This document shows, one piece after another, positions 7,885 through 15,863 of a DNA stretch of 64,000 bases. Below the pieces are notes generated by a model that made no database searches, was not told the origin of the DNA, and was given only the letters and a program-made list of their open reading frames with translations. Within the stretch, counting starts at the first letter, position 1. Each line of letters starts with the position of its first letter. The stretch covers positions 85,740-149,739 of the forward strand of contig NZ_FYED01000021.1 of assembly GCF_900187565.1 (NCBI RefSeq), given 5' to 3'. The DNA comes from Pseudomonas sp. Irchel 3A7 (GTDB taxonomy: Bacteria; Pseudomonadota; Gammaproteobacteria; Pseudomonadales; Pseudomonadaceae). The position numbers and the translations under genes were made by a program.

Positions 7885-8631
7885 TCACAGAAACGGCACC
7901 GGTGGCCTGCGTTTGTTCAGTGTCGACCACCAGAACACCCAGCCCAATACCCTGATGTTCTGCTCTTCGATTTGCGCCGGCCTGAAGATTTCATCCGGGT
8001 GCTCGGCGCGGTTATGGCTGCGCAATCGCAGCGCGTTCCCCGGCATTCGGTGCAAGTATCGGATTCGCAGCATGCCGTCGTGTTCGATGGCATAGATCTC
8101 GCCATCCACAATCTGGGTCAGGCCGCGGTCGATGGCCAGGGTCGAGCCGTCTTCTATGCGTTCGGCCATGCTGTTGCCAATCATGTGGATGCAGATCGCA
8201 TCGACGTGGTTGATTTCCAGGGAGTCGAGGTGGCTGCGGGGCAATCGGATGGATTGGCCAGGGTCTTCGACGACGTGGGTTTTGCTGGAGCCAGGGGCTG
8301 TGGGGGTTTCCTTGTAGAGGGGGAGTTCGACGTCGGTGGGCTCGATAACCGTGTAGACGCCGCGAATGGCCTGTGCGTCGAAGGTATTGCCGGAGTCGTC
8401 GTGCAGGCGCAGGTGCGCGGCGTCTTTCGGGCCATCGCCTGTTTTCAGCCATTCGCTGTTGACGGACAGCTTTCTGGCGACTTCTTCCATGCAGTGGGCG
8501 GGCACACCGCGGGTGTACCAGTTATGGACATTTTGCGGGGCCGTGTTCAGGAATTCGGCAAACCCGGTTGTCGTGATGTTGGCTAATCCAAGGAGTGCTT
8601 TGAAGCGAGGGCCGCTAGTGTTCTTTTTCAT
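7885..8631 (-). CDS. S24-family (CI/PrtR-like) repressor, apparently without self-cleavage residues
   Basis: A 248-residue transcriptional repressor. An N-terminal helix-turn-helix (about residues 8-60, RFKALLGLANITTTGFAEFL...NVHNWYTRG) is followed by a LexA/CI-type S24 domain. The serine nucleophile is present (GNSM, S154). The position 37 residues later, occupied by lysine in active relatives, is R191 (LRIRYLHR). The expected Ala-Gly cleavage pair appears as P113-G114 (TAPGSS). I therefore infer that it may not self-cleave on DNA damage. The ATG at 8631 is chosen over an in-frame GTG two codons earlier. No phage or pyocin genes flank it, so its target is unknown. Two inverted repeats upstream may be operators. 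Confidence 0.88.
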   Translation of the reverse strand: MKKNTSGPRFKALLGLANITTTGFAEFLNTAPQNVHNWYTRGVPAHCMEEVARKLSVNSEWLKTGDGPKDAAHLRLHDDSGNTFDAQAIRGVYTVIEPTDVELPLYKETPTAPGSSKTHVVEDPGQSIRLPRSHLDSLEINHVDAICIHMIGNSMAERIEDGSTLAIDRGLTQIVDGEIYAIEHDGMLRIRYLHRMPGNALRLRSHNRAEHPDEIFRPAQIEEQNIRVLGWVFWWSTLNKRRPPVPFL

Positions 8632-8681
8632 AAACACGAGTCTACTGGCGCGGCATAAGGCTTTGAATAAACGAGCTGTTC

Positions 8682-8699
8682 AAATTTCGAGGGAAATTT
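8682..8699 (-). promoter_or_regulatory. Candidate repressor operator 1
   Basis: AAATTTC and GAAATTT form a perfect 7+4+7 inverted repeat 51 bases upstream of the repressor start. On the minus strand it directly abuts a possible -35 (TTGAAC), which suits autoregulation. Confidence 0.45.
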
Positions 8700-8760
8700 A
8701 CGACCGGATGTAAGACGTTCTTGAGGAAAATTAAACAAAAAAACACCAAGGGAAGTCGTT

Positions 8761-8777
8761 TTAAACGAACCGTTTAA
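8761..8777 (-). promoter_or_regulatory. Candidate repressor operator 2
   Basis: TTAAACG-AAC-CGTTTAA is a perfect 7+3+7 inverted repeat. It overlaps a second palindrome, CGTTTTAAACG at 8757-8767. It lies between the ppa terminator and the repressor promoter region. Confidence 0.45.
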
Positions 8778-8800
8778 GCGGTGCTTTTCAAGCGCCCACA

Positions 8801-8826
8801 AAAAACCCCGGATCACCGGGGTTTTT
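8801..8826 (-). terminator. Bidirectional terminator after ppa
   Basis: ACCCCGG and CCGGGGT pair around a 4-base loop, flanked by A-run and T-run, so it can work on both strands. It ends the ppa transcript and insulates the repressor gene. Confidence 0.85.
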
Positions 8827-8853
8827 CTTGAGGCGTGAAGCGGGAAGCCGCTC

Positions 8854-9381
8854 TTAGCCTTTGTAGGCAGCAACCGACTTGGTGATCGCGGCGCGGGCGG
8901 CGTCTGCGCCGTCCCAGCCTTCGATCTTCACCCATTTGCCTTTTTCGAGATCTTTGTAGTTCGCGAAGAAGTGCTCGATCTGCTGAATCAGCAGGGCTGG
9001 CAGATCGGTGTATTCCTTCACGTCCACGTACAGCTGGGACAGCTTGTCGTGTGGAACAGCGATGACTTTGGCATCGCCGCCGCCGTCGTCGGTCATGTTC
9101 AGGATGCCGACCGGACGAGCGCGGATCACGGAACCTGGAGCAACCGGGTAAGGGGTCACGACCAGCACGTCCAGGGGATCACCGTCGTCAGCCAGGGTGT
9201 TCGGGATGTAACCGTAGTTGGCCGGGTAGAACATTGGGGTGGCCATGAAACGGTCAACGAACAGGCAATCGCTGTCTTTGTCGATTTCGTATTTGATCGG
9301 CGCGTGGTTGGCCGGGATCTCGATCGCGACGTAGATGTCGTTCGGCAGGTCTTTGCCAGCCGGAATCTTGCTGTAGCTCAT
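8854..9381 (-). CDS. ppa: Inorganic pyrophosphatase (family I)
   Basis: Soluble cytosolic enzyme that hydrolyses pyrophosphate to phosphate and so pulls biosynthetic reactions forward. The 175 residues match the usual length of bacterial family I enzymes. The active-site acidic cluster is visible as DDGDPLDVLV (near residues 65-74), with YPANYGYIPNT just before and the lysine/tyrosine motif EHFFANYKDLEKGKWVK (near 135-152) near the end. A strong terminator follows within 30 bases, and it is read as a single gene. Its position matches my recollection of ppa preceding the mtfA and dedA homologues in P. aeruginosa. Confidence 0.97.
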   Translation of the reverse strand: MSYSKIPAGKDLPNDIYVAIEIPANHAPIKYEIDKDSDCLFVDRFMATPMFYPANYGYIPNTLADDGDPLDVLVVTPYPVAPGSVIRARPVGILNMTDDGGGDAKVIAVPHDKLSQLYVDVKEYTDLPALLIQQIEHFFANYKDLEKGKWVKIEGWDGADAARAAITKSVAAYKG

Positions 9382-9494
9382 TGGGCGTTGCCCCCGTTAG
9401 TTGACCAAAAACACTTGGCCGGATTGACCAAAAAGTGGCGGCGATTATAGGCATATTCCTGGGTCGACGCCACGTACCAGAGAGGGTGTAGACC

Positions 9495-10307
9495 TTAGTC
9501 GTGTGCCTGATAGACAGGGTTCGTGGCCTGAAGTTGCCTCAGTCGGCCCAACGGATCTTGCCGGTAGAAAAGCTTCAGCTGCGCATACACCTGTGGATAA
9601 GCCTCGTGCAGCAAATCCGGGGCGCTGAAAAAATATTCGCTGGTGACGGCAAAGAACTCGGCGGGATTTTCGGCGGCATACGGATCGATGGCGGTTTCGG
9701 CGTCCGGATTGCGCTCCAGATGCCGGTCGAGGTCGTCGTAGGCCTCTTGCATGACCTTGGCCCACTCGCTGACGCGCATGTCGGCGTGCAGCGGCGGCAA
9801 GCCGTTGGCGTTGCCGTTGAGCATGTCGAGTTTGTGTGCCAGCTCGTGGATCACCAGGTTGTAACCTTCCCAGCCGCCGCTGGCCATGACGCCGGGCCAC
9901 GCGAGGATAACCGGCCCTTGCTGCCAGGCTTCGCCGCTGTGTTCGCCGTCCCATTCGTGCTCGACACCGCTGGCGTCACGATGACGCTGAGGGCTGAGAA
10001 AGTCGTCGGGGTAGAGAATGATTTCGTGAAAACCCTGATACCAGTTCAGATCGCCCAGGTGCAGCAGCGGCAGTTGGGCCTGGGCGGCAAGCAGCAGGCG
10101 TTGCTCCTGATGCAGTTCGACACCGGGCAACGCGGTCAGATGTTTGTCTTGCAGGAATAGCACGCAGGCTTCGCGCAGCCACTGGTCTTCGGCGGCGCTG
10201 ATGCCGTCAAGAAAACTCAGGTGATGGCGCACCCGTTGCCACATATCGTCGGCAATCGGGTGCCGGGCCAGGATGCGCCGGCGACGCCAGGCGCTCAGGG
10301 ACCACAT
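9495..10307 (-). CDS. mtfA: Zinc-dependent peptidase, MtfA family (M90)
   Basis: A 270-residue cytosolic metallopeptidase of the MtfA type, which in E. coli binds the glucose repressor Mlc and thereby affects sugar transport. The zinc motif HELAHKLDMLNG lies near residue 153 and a downstream glutamate-rich segment (AAENPAEFFAVTSEYFF) supplies the third ligand region, as in M90 peptidases. The ATG lies 6 bases after the stop of the DedA gene, so the two are probably co-transcribed. Whether pseudomonads use it on Mlc is unknown. Confidence 0.9.
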   Translation of the reverse strand: MWSLSAWRRRRILARHPIADDMWQRVRHHLSFLDGISAAEDQWLREACVLFLQDKHLTALPGVELHQEQRLLLAAQAQLPLLHLGDLNWYQGFHEIILYPDDFLSPQRHRDASGVEHEWDGEHSGEAWQQGPVILAWPGVMASGGWEGYNLVIHELAHKLDMLNGNANGLPPLHADMRVSEWAKVMQEAYDDLDRHLERNPDAETAIDPYAAENPAEFFAVTSEYFFSAPDLLHEAYPQVYAQLKLFYRQDPLGRLRQLQATNPVYQAHD

Positions 10308-10313
10308 CGTGAA

Positions 10314-10970
10314 TCAGCGCGGATGGGCTTTTGACGCAGCGTTGCCGAAGCGGCTGCGGATCACGCCGATGATCATCGGCACCAGCGATAGCAGGATGAT
10401 CCCGACCACCAGCAACGACAGGTTGGATTTGATAAACGGTACGTTACCGAAGAAAAAACCGAGGGTAACCAGGCCACCGACCCAAAGAATCGTGCCCAAC
10501 ACGCTGAAGGCGAAAAACCGTGGGTAAGGCATTTTGGCGACACCCGCGACGAATGGTGCAAAGGTGCGGATGATCGGCAGGAAACGCGCCAGGGTCACGG
10601 TTTTACCACCGTGCTTGTCATAGAAATCGTGGGTTTGTTGCAAGTAGTCGCGACGGAAGATCTTCGAGTTCGGATTACTGAACAATCGCTCGCCGGCCGT
10701 TCGGCCGATGATGTAGTTGGTGCTGTCGCCGAGAATCGCCGCGAGCATCAGTAAACCGCCGAGCAGTACAGGGTCCATGCCGCCGCCGGCCGCTACGGCG
10801 CCAGCGATGAACAACAGCGAGTCGCCCGGCAGGAAGGGCATGACCACCAGGCCGGTTTCACAAAAAATCACCATAAACAGAATGGCGTAGATCCATGGCC
10901 CGTAGTTGGTGACCAGCAAATCGAGGTAAACATCGAGATGCAGGACTAGATCGAGCGGGTTGAAATCCAT
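10314..10970 (-). CDS. DedA family inner-membrane protein
   Basis: A 218-residue integral membrane protein of the DedA/VTT superfamily, linked to lipid-carrier recycling, membrane potential and stress tolerance. Typical DedA sequence is present: FCETGLVVMPFLPGDSLLF near residue 40, the GDSTNYIIGR segment, and the arginine-rich motif ARFLPIIRTFAPFVAG near residue 128. The ATG at 10970 has an AGG-type ribosome site at a good distance; an in-frame GTG nine bases earlier (10979) is possible. The first gene of a likely pair with mtfA. DedA families overlap, so no specific name is given. Confidence 0.9.
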   Translation of the reverse strand: MDFNPLDLVLHLDVYLDLLVTNYGPWIYAILFMVIFCETGLVVMPFLPGDSLLFIAGAVAAGGGMDPVLLGGLLMLAAILGDSTNYIIGRTAGERLFSNPNSKIFRRDYLQQTHDFYDKHGGKTVTLARFLPIIRTFAPFVAGVAKMPYPRFFAFSVLGTILWVGGLVTLGFFFGNVPFIKSNLSLLVVGIILLSLVPMIIGVIRSRFGNAASKAHPR

Positions 10971-11135
10971 GGAGGGCACCTGTGATGACGGCCCGACTCG
11001 GCAGGCCTGTGCGGATGACTGCGCGCAAGGCTACAGACGGGAGTAATTTTTCTTACAAGGAGGAAAGGTCGGCATTATACGATTTGGCAGGTGAAAAGCG
11101 CGTCGAGATTGTAGCGGGGGATTTCGAGGGGGGCG

Positions 11136-11253
11136 ACTGTAGGAGCAGCCGGCCGAGGCTCGATTGCTCGCGAAAATAACCAATGGTGCGACTGGGCATC
11201 TGATTTGACGCGTTATCGTCCACATTCATCGCGAACAGGCTTGCTCCTACAGT
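11136..11253. repeat. Inverted pair of diverged REP elements
   Basis: ACTGTAGGAGCAGCC... at 11136-11174 faces TCGCGAACAGGCTTGCTCCT... at 11229-11253. The outer arms (ACTGTAGGAGCA / TGCTCCTACAGT type) are complementary. It fills most of the gap between the DedA and acetyltransferase genes. Confidence 0.65.
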
Positions 11254-11269
11254 GTTATTAATTGTCGCC

Positions 11270-11731
11270 CTACAGCTCGTCGCTGATAGGCAATATGTAG
11301 TTCTTGAACTCGGTGTCTTCCTTGAATCCGATGGATTCGTAGGTTTTCTGCGCGACTTCGTTGTTGCTGCTGGTGGAGACACGCATGCGCACGGCATTGG
11401 TGTCCTTGGCCATTTTCTTCGCGGTGCGAATCAAGTGGTCGGCCACCAATTGGCGACGGGCGTCTTCGGCGACGTAAATGTCGTTGAGGATCCACACGCG
11501 TTTTAGCGACAGCGAAGAAAAGCTTGGATAGAGCTGGCAAAAGCCCATCAGTTTGTTGTCGTCCTCATCGGACAGCGCCAGGTAGATCACCGACTCCTTG
11601 CGACGCAGGCGTTTCTCGAGAAACGCCCGGGACGAGTCCGGATACGGCAGGGAACCATAAAACTCGCGATATTTGACGAACAACGGGGTCAGCAAATCCA
11701 GGTGTTCGAGGGTCGCTTGAATAATCCGCAT
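11270..11731 (-). CDS. GNAT family N-acetyltransferase
   Basis: A 153-residue acetyl-CoA-dependent N-acyltransferase. Core motifs are recognisable: ESVIYLALSDEDDNKLMGFCQLYPSFSSLSLKRVWILNDIYV (beta strands 2-4), then RRQLVADHLIRTAKKMAKD in the acetyl-CoA loop/helix, and the C-terminal NEVAQKTYESIGFKED motif. The ATG at 11731 (MRIIQATLEHLDLLTPL) is preferred to a longer reading whose extra 34 residues are basic and low quality. The substrate cannot be read from the sequence. The flanking REP pair and the eut genes suggest independent transcription. Confidence 0.9.
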   Translation of the reverse strand: MRIIQATLEHLDLLTPLFVKYREFYGSLPYPDSSRAFLEKRLRRKESVIYLALSDEDDNKLMGFCQLYPSFSSLSLKRVWILNDIYVAEDARRQLVADHLIRTAKKMAKDTNAVRMRVSTSSNNEVAQKTYESIGFKEDTEFKNYILPISDEL

Positions 11732-11845
11732 GGTAGGTCTCGTCTTCAAGTGGCTGTCTTGCTTGCTTTGACGGCGACGGGAAACCCTGGCGGCCGTGCG
11801 TCGATCCTGCCTGAAACCGGAACGATAGTGCAATGCGGAAGCGGT

Positions 11846-12682
11846 TCAGGCATCCGGCGGACCCAGCAGGAAATTTCCTTTCATGTCCGCTCCCGCGTCC
11901 GACTCCAGCGTCTGAATCTGCGCTTCGTCCTTCAGATTGACCCCTGAGAGCTGTCGTTTGCAGGCTTCGCGCATCAGATAAAGCAATCGGTGTGCCGCCA
12001 TACCGTAACTCAAGCCTTCAAGGCGCACGTTGGAGATGCAGTTGCGGTAGGCATCCGTCAGGCCGACCTTTGGATTGTAGGTGAAATATAACCCCAGGCT
12101 GTCTGGCGAGCTGAGGCCAGGGCGTTCGCCGATCAGGATCACCGTCATTTTGGCACCCAGCAGCTCGCCGATTTCGTCGGCCACTGCGACACGACCCTGT
12201 TCCACCAGGACCACTGGCGCCACCGACCAGTTTTCATTGCGGATCTGTTCTTCCAGTCGCGCCAGCAATGGCAGCGTATGGCGGTGGACAGCCAATGCTG
12301 ACAAACCATCGGCGACCACAATGACCAGATCGACACCCCCTGGATGGGCCGAGGCATAATCGCGTAACGCATGTGCCGACTCGGTGCTCAACTTTCGCCC
12401 CAGATCAGGGCGTTGCAAGTAACTGTTCCGGTCTATCGCCGCGCTATGCAATAAAACACTGTCATGCCCGCGTTCAGCCAATTGCGAGCGCAAAGTCCCA
12501 TGATCGAATGGCAAATGCACCGCATCGCGCGCCTGGGCGTGAGCGTATTGGAAGTCCAGCTGTGCACGGGTGGGCATGCTGGTGCCGGTACGGCCCAAGG
12601 CAATCCGCGCCGGGGTCAGGCGCCTCAGTTCCAGCCATGGGTTGTGCGGATCGAAGGGTAGTTTTTCCATATCAACACTCAT
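11846..12682 (-). CDS. eutC: Ethanolamine ammonia-lyase small subunit
   Basis: Small subunit of adenosylcobalamin-dependent ethanolamine ammonia-lyase, which turns ethanolamine into acetaldehyde and ammonia together with EutB. Length is 278 residues. Family sequence includes ARIALGRTGTSMPTRAQLDFQYAHAQARDAV near the N-terminus, DLVIVVADGLSALAV and the cobalamin-site region TVILIGERPGLSSPDSLGLYFTYNPKVG. The ATG overlaps the eutB stop as ATGA, a sign of coupled translation; the long upstream frame is an artefact inside eutB. No microcompartment (eut shell) genes accompany it, which is the usual pseudomonad arrangement. Confidence 0.97.
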   Translation of the reverse strand: MSVDMEKLPFDPHNPWLELRRLTPARIALGRTGTSMPTRAQLDFQYAHAQARDAVHLPFDHGTLRSQLAERGHDSVLLHSAAIDRNSYLQRPDLGRKLSTESAHALRDYASAHPGGVDLVIVVADGLSALAVHRHTLPLLARLEEQIRNENWSVAPVVLVEQGRVAVADEIGELLGAKMTVILIGERPGLSSPDSLGLYFTYNPKVGLTDAYRNCISNVRLEGLSYGMAAHRLLYLMREACKRQLSGVNLKDEAQIQTLESDAGADMKGNFLLGPPDA

Positions 12683-14073
12683 CCCAATTGCGCCAGGGCC
12701 TGGCGAAAGGCCGGTGGCAGGCTGTTGCCGAAGAGAACCTTGCCGTCCGCCTGGGTAAAGATGCCCATTTTTGCCAGCCACTGTTCGAATTCCGGTGCCG
12801 GCTTGAGCCCCAGCGTCTGCCGGGCATAGAGCGCATCGTGGAACGAAGTGGTCTGGTAGTTGAGCATGATGTCGTCGGAGCCGGGAATGCCCATGATGAA
12901 GTTGATCCCGGCCACGCTCAGCAGGGTCAGCAAGGTGTCCATGTCGTCCTGGTCGGCCTCGGCATGGTTGGTGTAACAGATGTCGCAGCCCATCGGCACG
13001 CCCAGCAGCTTGCCGCAAAAGTGGTCTTCGAGGCCGGCGCGAATGATCTGTTTGCCGTTGTAGAGGTATTCCGGTCCGATGAAGCCTACGACGGTGTTCA
13101 CCAGGAATGGGTTGAAATGTCGCGCGACGGCGTAGGCCCGGGTTTCGCAGGTCTGTTGGTCGACGCCATGGTGGGCATTGGCCGATAGAGCGCTTCCCTG
13201 GCCGGTTTCGAAGTACATCAGGTTCTGTCCGAGTGTGCCGCGATTGAGGCTCAATCCGGCGTCGTATCCCTCTTTGAGTACGTTCAGATTGATACCGAAG
13301 CTGGCGTTGGCCGCCTCGGTGCCGGCGATCGACTGGAACACCAGGTCCAGTGGCACACCGCGATTGACCGCTTCAATCGAGGTGGTGACATGGGTCAGCA
13401 CGCAAGCCTGGGTCGGAATCTCGTAGCGCTGGATGATCGCGTCGAGCATTTCCAGCATGGCGCAGATCGACGCGATGCTGTCGGTGGCCGGATTGATACC
13501 GATCATGGCATCGCCGTTACCGTGCAGCAGGCCGTCGAGAATGCTTGCGGCGATACCGGCCGGTTCGTCGGTGGGGTGGTTGGGTTGCAGGCGGGTGGAC
13601 AGGCGGCCGCGCAGGCCGAGGGTGCCGCGAAACTGCGTGACCACACGAACTTTCTGCGCCACCAGGACCAGATCCTGCACGCGCATGATTTTCGACACGG
13701 CGGCCACCATTTCCGGGGTCAGACCGGGGGCGAGCGCGCGCAGGACCTGCTCGTCGGCGGCATCGCTCAACAGCCAGTCGCGAAACCCGCCGACCGTGAG
13801 GTGACTGACGACCGCGAAGGCCTGCTTGTCGTGGGTGTCGATGATCAGGCGAGTGACTTCATCGGCTTCATAGGGAATCAGTGCTTCCTGCAGGAAATAG
13901 CTCAGGGGAATGTCAGCCAAGGCCATTTGTGCAGCGACGCGCTCGCCATCGTTAAGGGCGGCGACACCGGCCAGAAAATCCCCGGAACGCGCCGGGCTGG
14001 CCTTGGCCATCACTTCCTTGAGGCTGTCGAAGCGATAGGTCTGGGCGCCGACGGAATGGGCAAATACGGCCAC
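12679..14073 (-). CDS. eutB: Ethanolamine ammonia-lyase large subunit
   Basis: Catalytic subunit (464 residues) of the B12-dependent lyase that forms a complex with EutC. The barrel contains the family stretches LLHGNGDAMIGINPATDS, VFQSIAGTEAANASFGI, GPEYLYNGKQIIRAGLEDHF and GCDICYTNHAEADQDD, the last with metal/substrate-site acidic residues. The start is the GTG at 14073: an AGGAGG ribosome site lies five bases upstream and it gives the family N-terminus AVFAHSVGAQTYRF. Starting at the ATG at 14091 would run through that site. A REP pair separates it from eat, so it may be read through from the eat promoter or have its own. Confidence 0.97.
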   Translation of the reverse strand: MAVFAHSVGAQTYRFDSLKEVMAKASPARSGDFLAGVAALNDGERVAAQMALADIPLSYFLQEALIPYEADEVTRLIIDTHDKQAFAVVSHLTVGGFRDWLLSDAADEQVLRALAPGLTPEMVAAVSKIMRVQDLVLVAQKVRVVTQFRGTLGLRGRLSTRLQPNHPTDEPAGIAASILDGLLHGNGDAMIGINPATDSIASICAMLEMLDAIIQRYEIPTQACVLTHVTTSIEAVNRGVPLDLVFQSIAGTEAANASFGINLNVLKEGYDAGLSLNRGTLGQNLMYFETGQGSALSANAHHGVDQQTCETRAYAVARHFNPFLVNTVVGFIGPEYLYNGKQIIRAGLEDHFCGKLLGVPMGCDICYTNHAEADQDDMDTLLTLLSVAGINFIMGIPGSDDIMLNYQTTSFHDALYARQTLGLKPAPEFEQWLAKMGIFTQADGKVLFGNSLPPAFRQALAQLG

Positions 14074-14118
14074 GCTGTCCTCCTGAATCAATCAATGATT
14101 TAAATACGTCGCTGAACC

Positions 14119-14212
14119 CATGTGGGAGCGAGCCTGCTCGCGAATTCAGTATTTCATTCAATACAGGTGTTGAATGTCAGTCCGTTTTCGCGAGCAGGCT
14201 CGCTCCCACATG
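14119..14212. repeat. REP pair (REPIN), family 1
   Basis: CATGTGGGAGCGAGCCTGCT... and its reverse complement face each other across about 45 bases between eutB and eat. It lies inside a probable operon, where it could adjust the relative amount of the two messages. Confidence 0.85.
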
Positions 14213-14271
14213 GGGGCTGCGTGCACTTCAATAAAGCAGGCGCCAGGCTTTCGGCCCGGCGCCGGTGCAAC

Positions 14272-15642
14272 TCATGCACCTTCGAGCATAGCGTCCGCTG
14301 GCGCCTCGGAGCGTTGCCGGGCGGTTAATTGGAAATACAGGTAACCGGCGACCATGAAACCGAGGAAGATCAGGCCGATCAAGGTGTTGAACCAGGCCAT
14401 CGCCACCAGGCACACCAAGGCCAGAAACAGCGCGATCCCCGGCACGATCGGATAGCCCGGGGCGCGGAAGGTGCGTTCCAGGTTCGGCTCGGTCTTACGC
14501 AGCTTGAACAGGCTCAGCATACTGATGATGTACATCACGATGGCGCCGAACACCGACATGGTGATCATCGCTGCGGTCAGGCTCATGCCTTGCAGGTTGA
14601 TCAGGCCATCGCTGTAGATCGCCGCGATGCCAATTACGCCACCCGCCAGAATGGCCCGGTGCGGGGTCTGGAAACGCGAGAGTTTTGCCAGGCCGCGCGG
14701 CAGGTAACCGGCGCGGGCCAGGGCGAAGAACTGTCGTGAATAGCCCAGGATGATCCCGTGGAAACTGGCCACCAGGCCGAACAGGCCGATCCAGACCAGC
14801 ATGTGCATCCAGGTCGAATTGTCACCCACGACCGATTTCATGGCCTGGGGCAGCGGGTCGTTGATGTTGGAGAGCTGACGCCAGTCGCCCACGCCGCCGG
14901 CCATCACCATCACGCCAATGGCCAGAAACACCAGGGTCAGAATGCCGCTGACATAGGCCTTGGGAATCGTACGTTTCGGGTCCTTGGCTTCTTCCGCCGC
15001 CATGGCCGCGCCTTCAATGGCGAGAAAGAACCAGATCGCGAAGGGAATGGCGGCGAAAATACCGGGAATAGAGCCCATCGTGAATTCGTTGGAACCTGAC
15101 CAACCGTTGAGTACGAAATTACTGAAGCTGAAGCCCGGCGCCACCACACCCATGAACACCAGCAGTTCGGCGACCGCCAGCACGGTGACCACCAGTTCGA
15201 AGGTGGCAGCGATGCTGACCCCCAGAATATTGAGGGTCATGAACACGAAATAGGCGCCTACCGCAGCGATTTTCGGGTCCAGTTCCGGGTATTGCACGTT
15301 GAGGTAGGCGCCGATGGCCATGGCGATTGCCGGTGGCGCAAAGACAAATTCGATCAGTGTGGCGATGCCGGCGATCAATCCACCTTTCTCGCCAAAGGCC
15401 CGCCGACTGTAGGCAAAGGGCCCGCCAGCGTGGGGAATGGCAGTGGTCAATTCGGTGAAACTGAAGATGAAACAGGTGTACATCGTCGCCACCATCAAGG
15501 CGGTGACAAGGAAACCCAGGGTCCCTGCGGTGCCCCAGCCGTAACTCCAGCCAAAGTATTCGCCGGAAATCACCAGGCCGACGGCAATGCCCCATAAATG
15601 CAGGGTGCCGAGGGTGGGTTTGAGCTGTGTGGTAGTTGTCAT
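14272..15642 (-). CDS. eat: Ethanolamine permease (APC superfamily)
   Basis: A 456-residue inner-membrane permease with about 12 hydrophobic segments, which imports ethanolamine for EutBC. The N-terminal signature LWGIAVGLVISGEYFGWSYGWGTAG, the glycine/alanine-rich IPHAGGPFAYSRRAFGEKGG and the WFFLAIEGAAMAAEEAKDPKRTIPKAY loop are typical of the Eat branch of amino-acid/polyamine/organocation carriers. A GAGGAC ribosome site precedes the ATG. A near-perfect sigma-54 promoter lies 74-88 bases upstream. Downstream eutB and eutC complete the uptake-and-cleavage set. Confidence 0.95.
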   Translation of the reverse strand: MTTTTQLKPTLGTLHLWGIAVGLVISGEYFGWSYGWGTAGTLGFLVTALMVATMYTCFIFSFTELTTAIPHAGGPFAYSRRAFGEKGGLIAGIATLIEFVFAPPAIAMAIGAYLNVQYPELDPKIAAVGAYFVFMTLNILGVSIAATFELVVTVLAVAELLVFMGVVAPGFSFSNFVLNGWSGSNEFTMGSIPGIFAAIPFAIWFFLAIEGAAMAAEEAKDPKRTIPKAYVSGILTLVFLAIGVMVMAGGVGDWRQLSNINDPLPQAMKSVVGDNSTWMHMLVWIGLFGLVASFHGIILGYSRQFFALARAGYLPRGLAKLSRFQTPHRAILAGGVIGIAAIYSDGLINLQGMSLTAAMITMSVFGAIVMYIISMLSLFKLRKTEPNLERTFRAPGYPIVPGIALFLALVCLVAMAWFNTLIGLIFLGFMVAGYLYFQLTARQRSEAPADAMLEGA

Positions 15643-15715
15643 AAGTCCTCGCTGTCTTTTTTATTGTTCGATCTTTTGGACTTTCGGGAACTGCATTTGC
15701 GTTTGATGCGGGTAC

Positions 15716-15730
15716 GCAAAGCCCGTGCCA
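15716..15730 (-). promoter_or_regulatory. Sigma-54 promoter upstream of eat-eutB-eutC
   Basis: On the minus strand TGGCACGGGCTTTGC matches the RpoN consensus TGGCAC-N5-TTGC fully, with GG and GC ten bases apart. Transcription would begin near 15704, about 60 bases before the eat ATG. The nearby sigma-54 activator EatR is the obvious partner. Confidence 0.85.
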
Positions 15731-15769
15731 GAGCGGCCAGGCGATGTTGGGTGTGTCATTGAGGATACC

Positions 15770-15819
15770 TTCGCGAGCAGGGGGCGCGGTGTGAATGTGG
15801 GAGCGAGCCTGCTCGCGAA
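15770..15819. repeat. REP element with partial second copy, family 1
   Basis: A complete REP (TGTGGGAGCGAGCCTGCTCG...) occupies 15796-15819. A truncated, oppositely oriented copy (TTCGCGAGCAGG) sits at 15770-15781. It lies between the exaC end and the eat promoter. Confidence 0.75.
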
Positions 15820-15829
15820 AGCGATGTGA

Positions 15830-15857
15830 GGGGCGATGCAAAAATATGCATCGCCCC
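15830..15857 (-). terminator. Hairpin at the end of exaC
   Basis: GGGGCGATGCA and TGCATCGCCCC form a perfect 11-bp stem with a 6-base loop, directly after the exaC stop. No clear T-run follows on the minus strand, so it may act as a stabilising hairpin as much as a terminator. Confidence 0.55.
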
Positions 15858-15863
15858 CGGTAT

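Noticed and set aside
12683..13018. N-terminal extension of eutC by 112 codons
   Set aside because: It lies within eutB and reads as arginine/histidine-rich nonsense; the ATGA overlap gives the real start.
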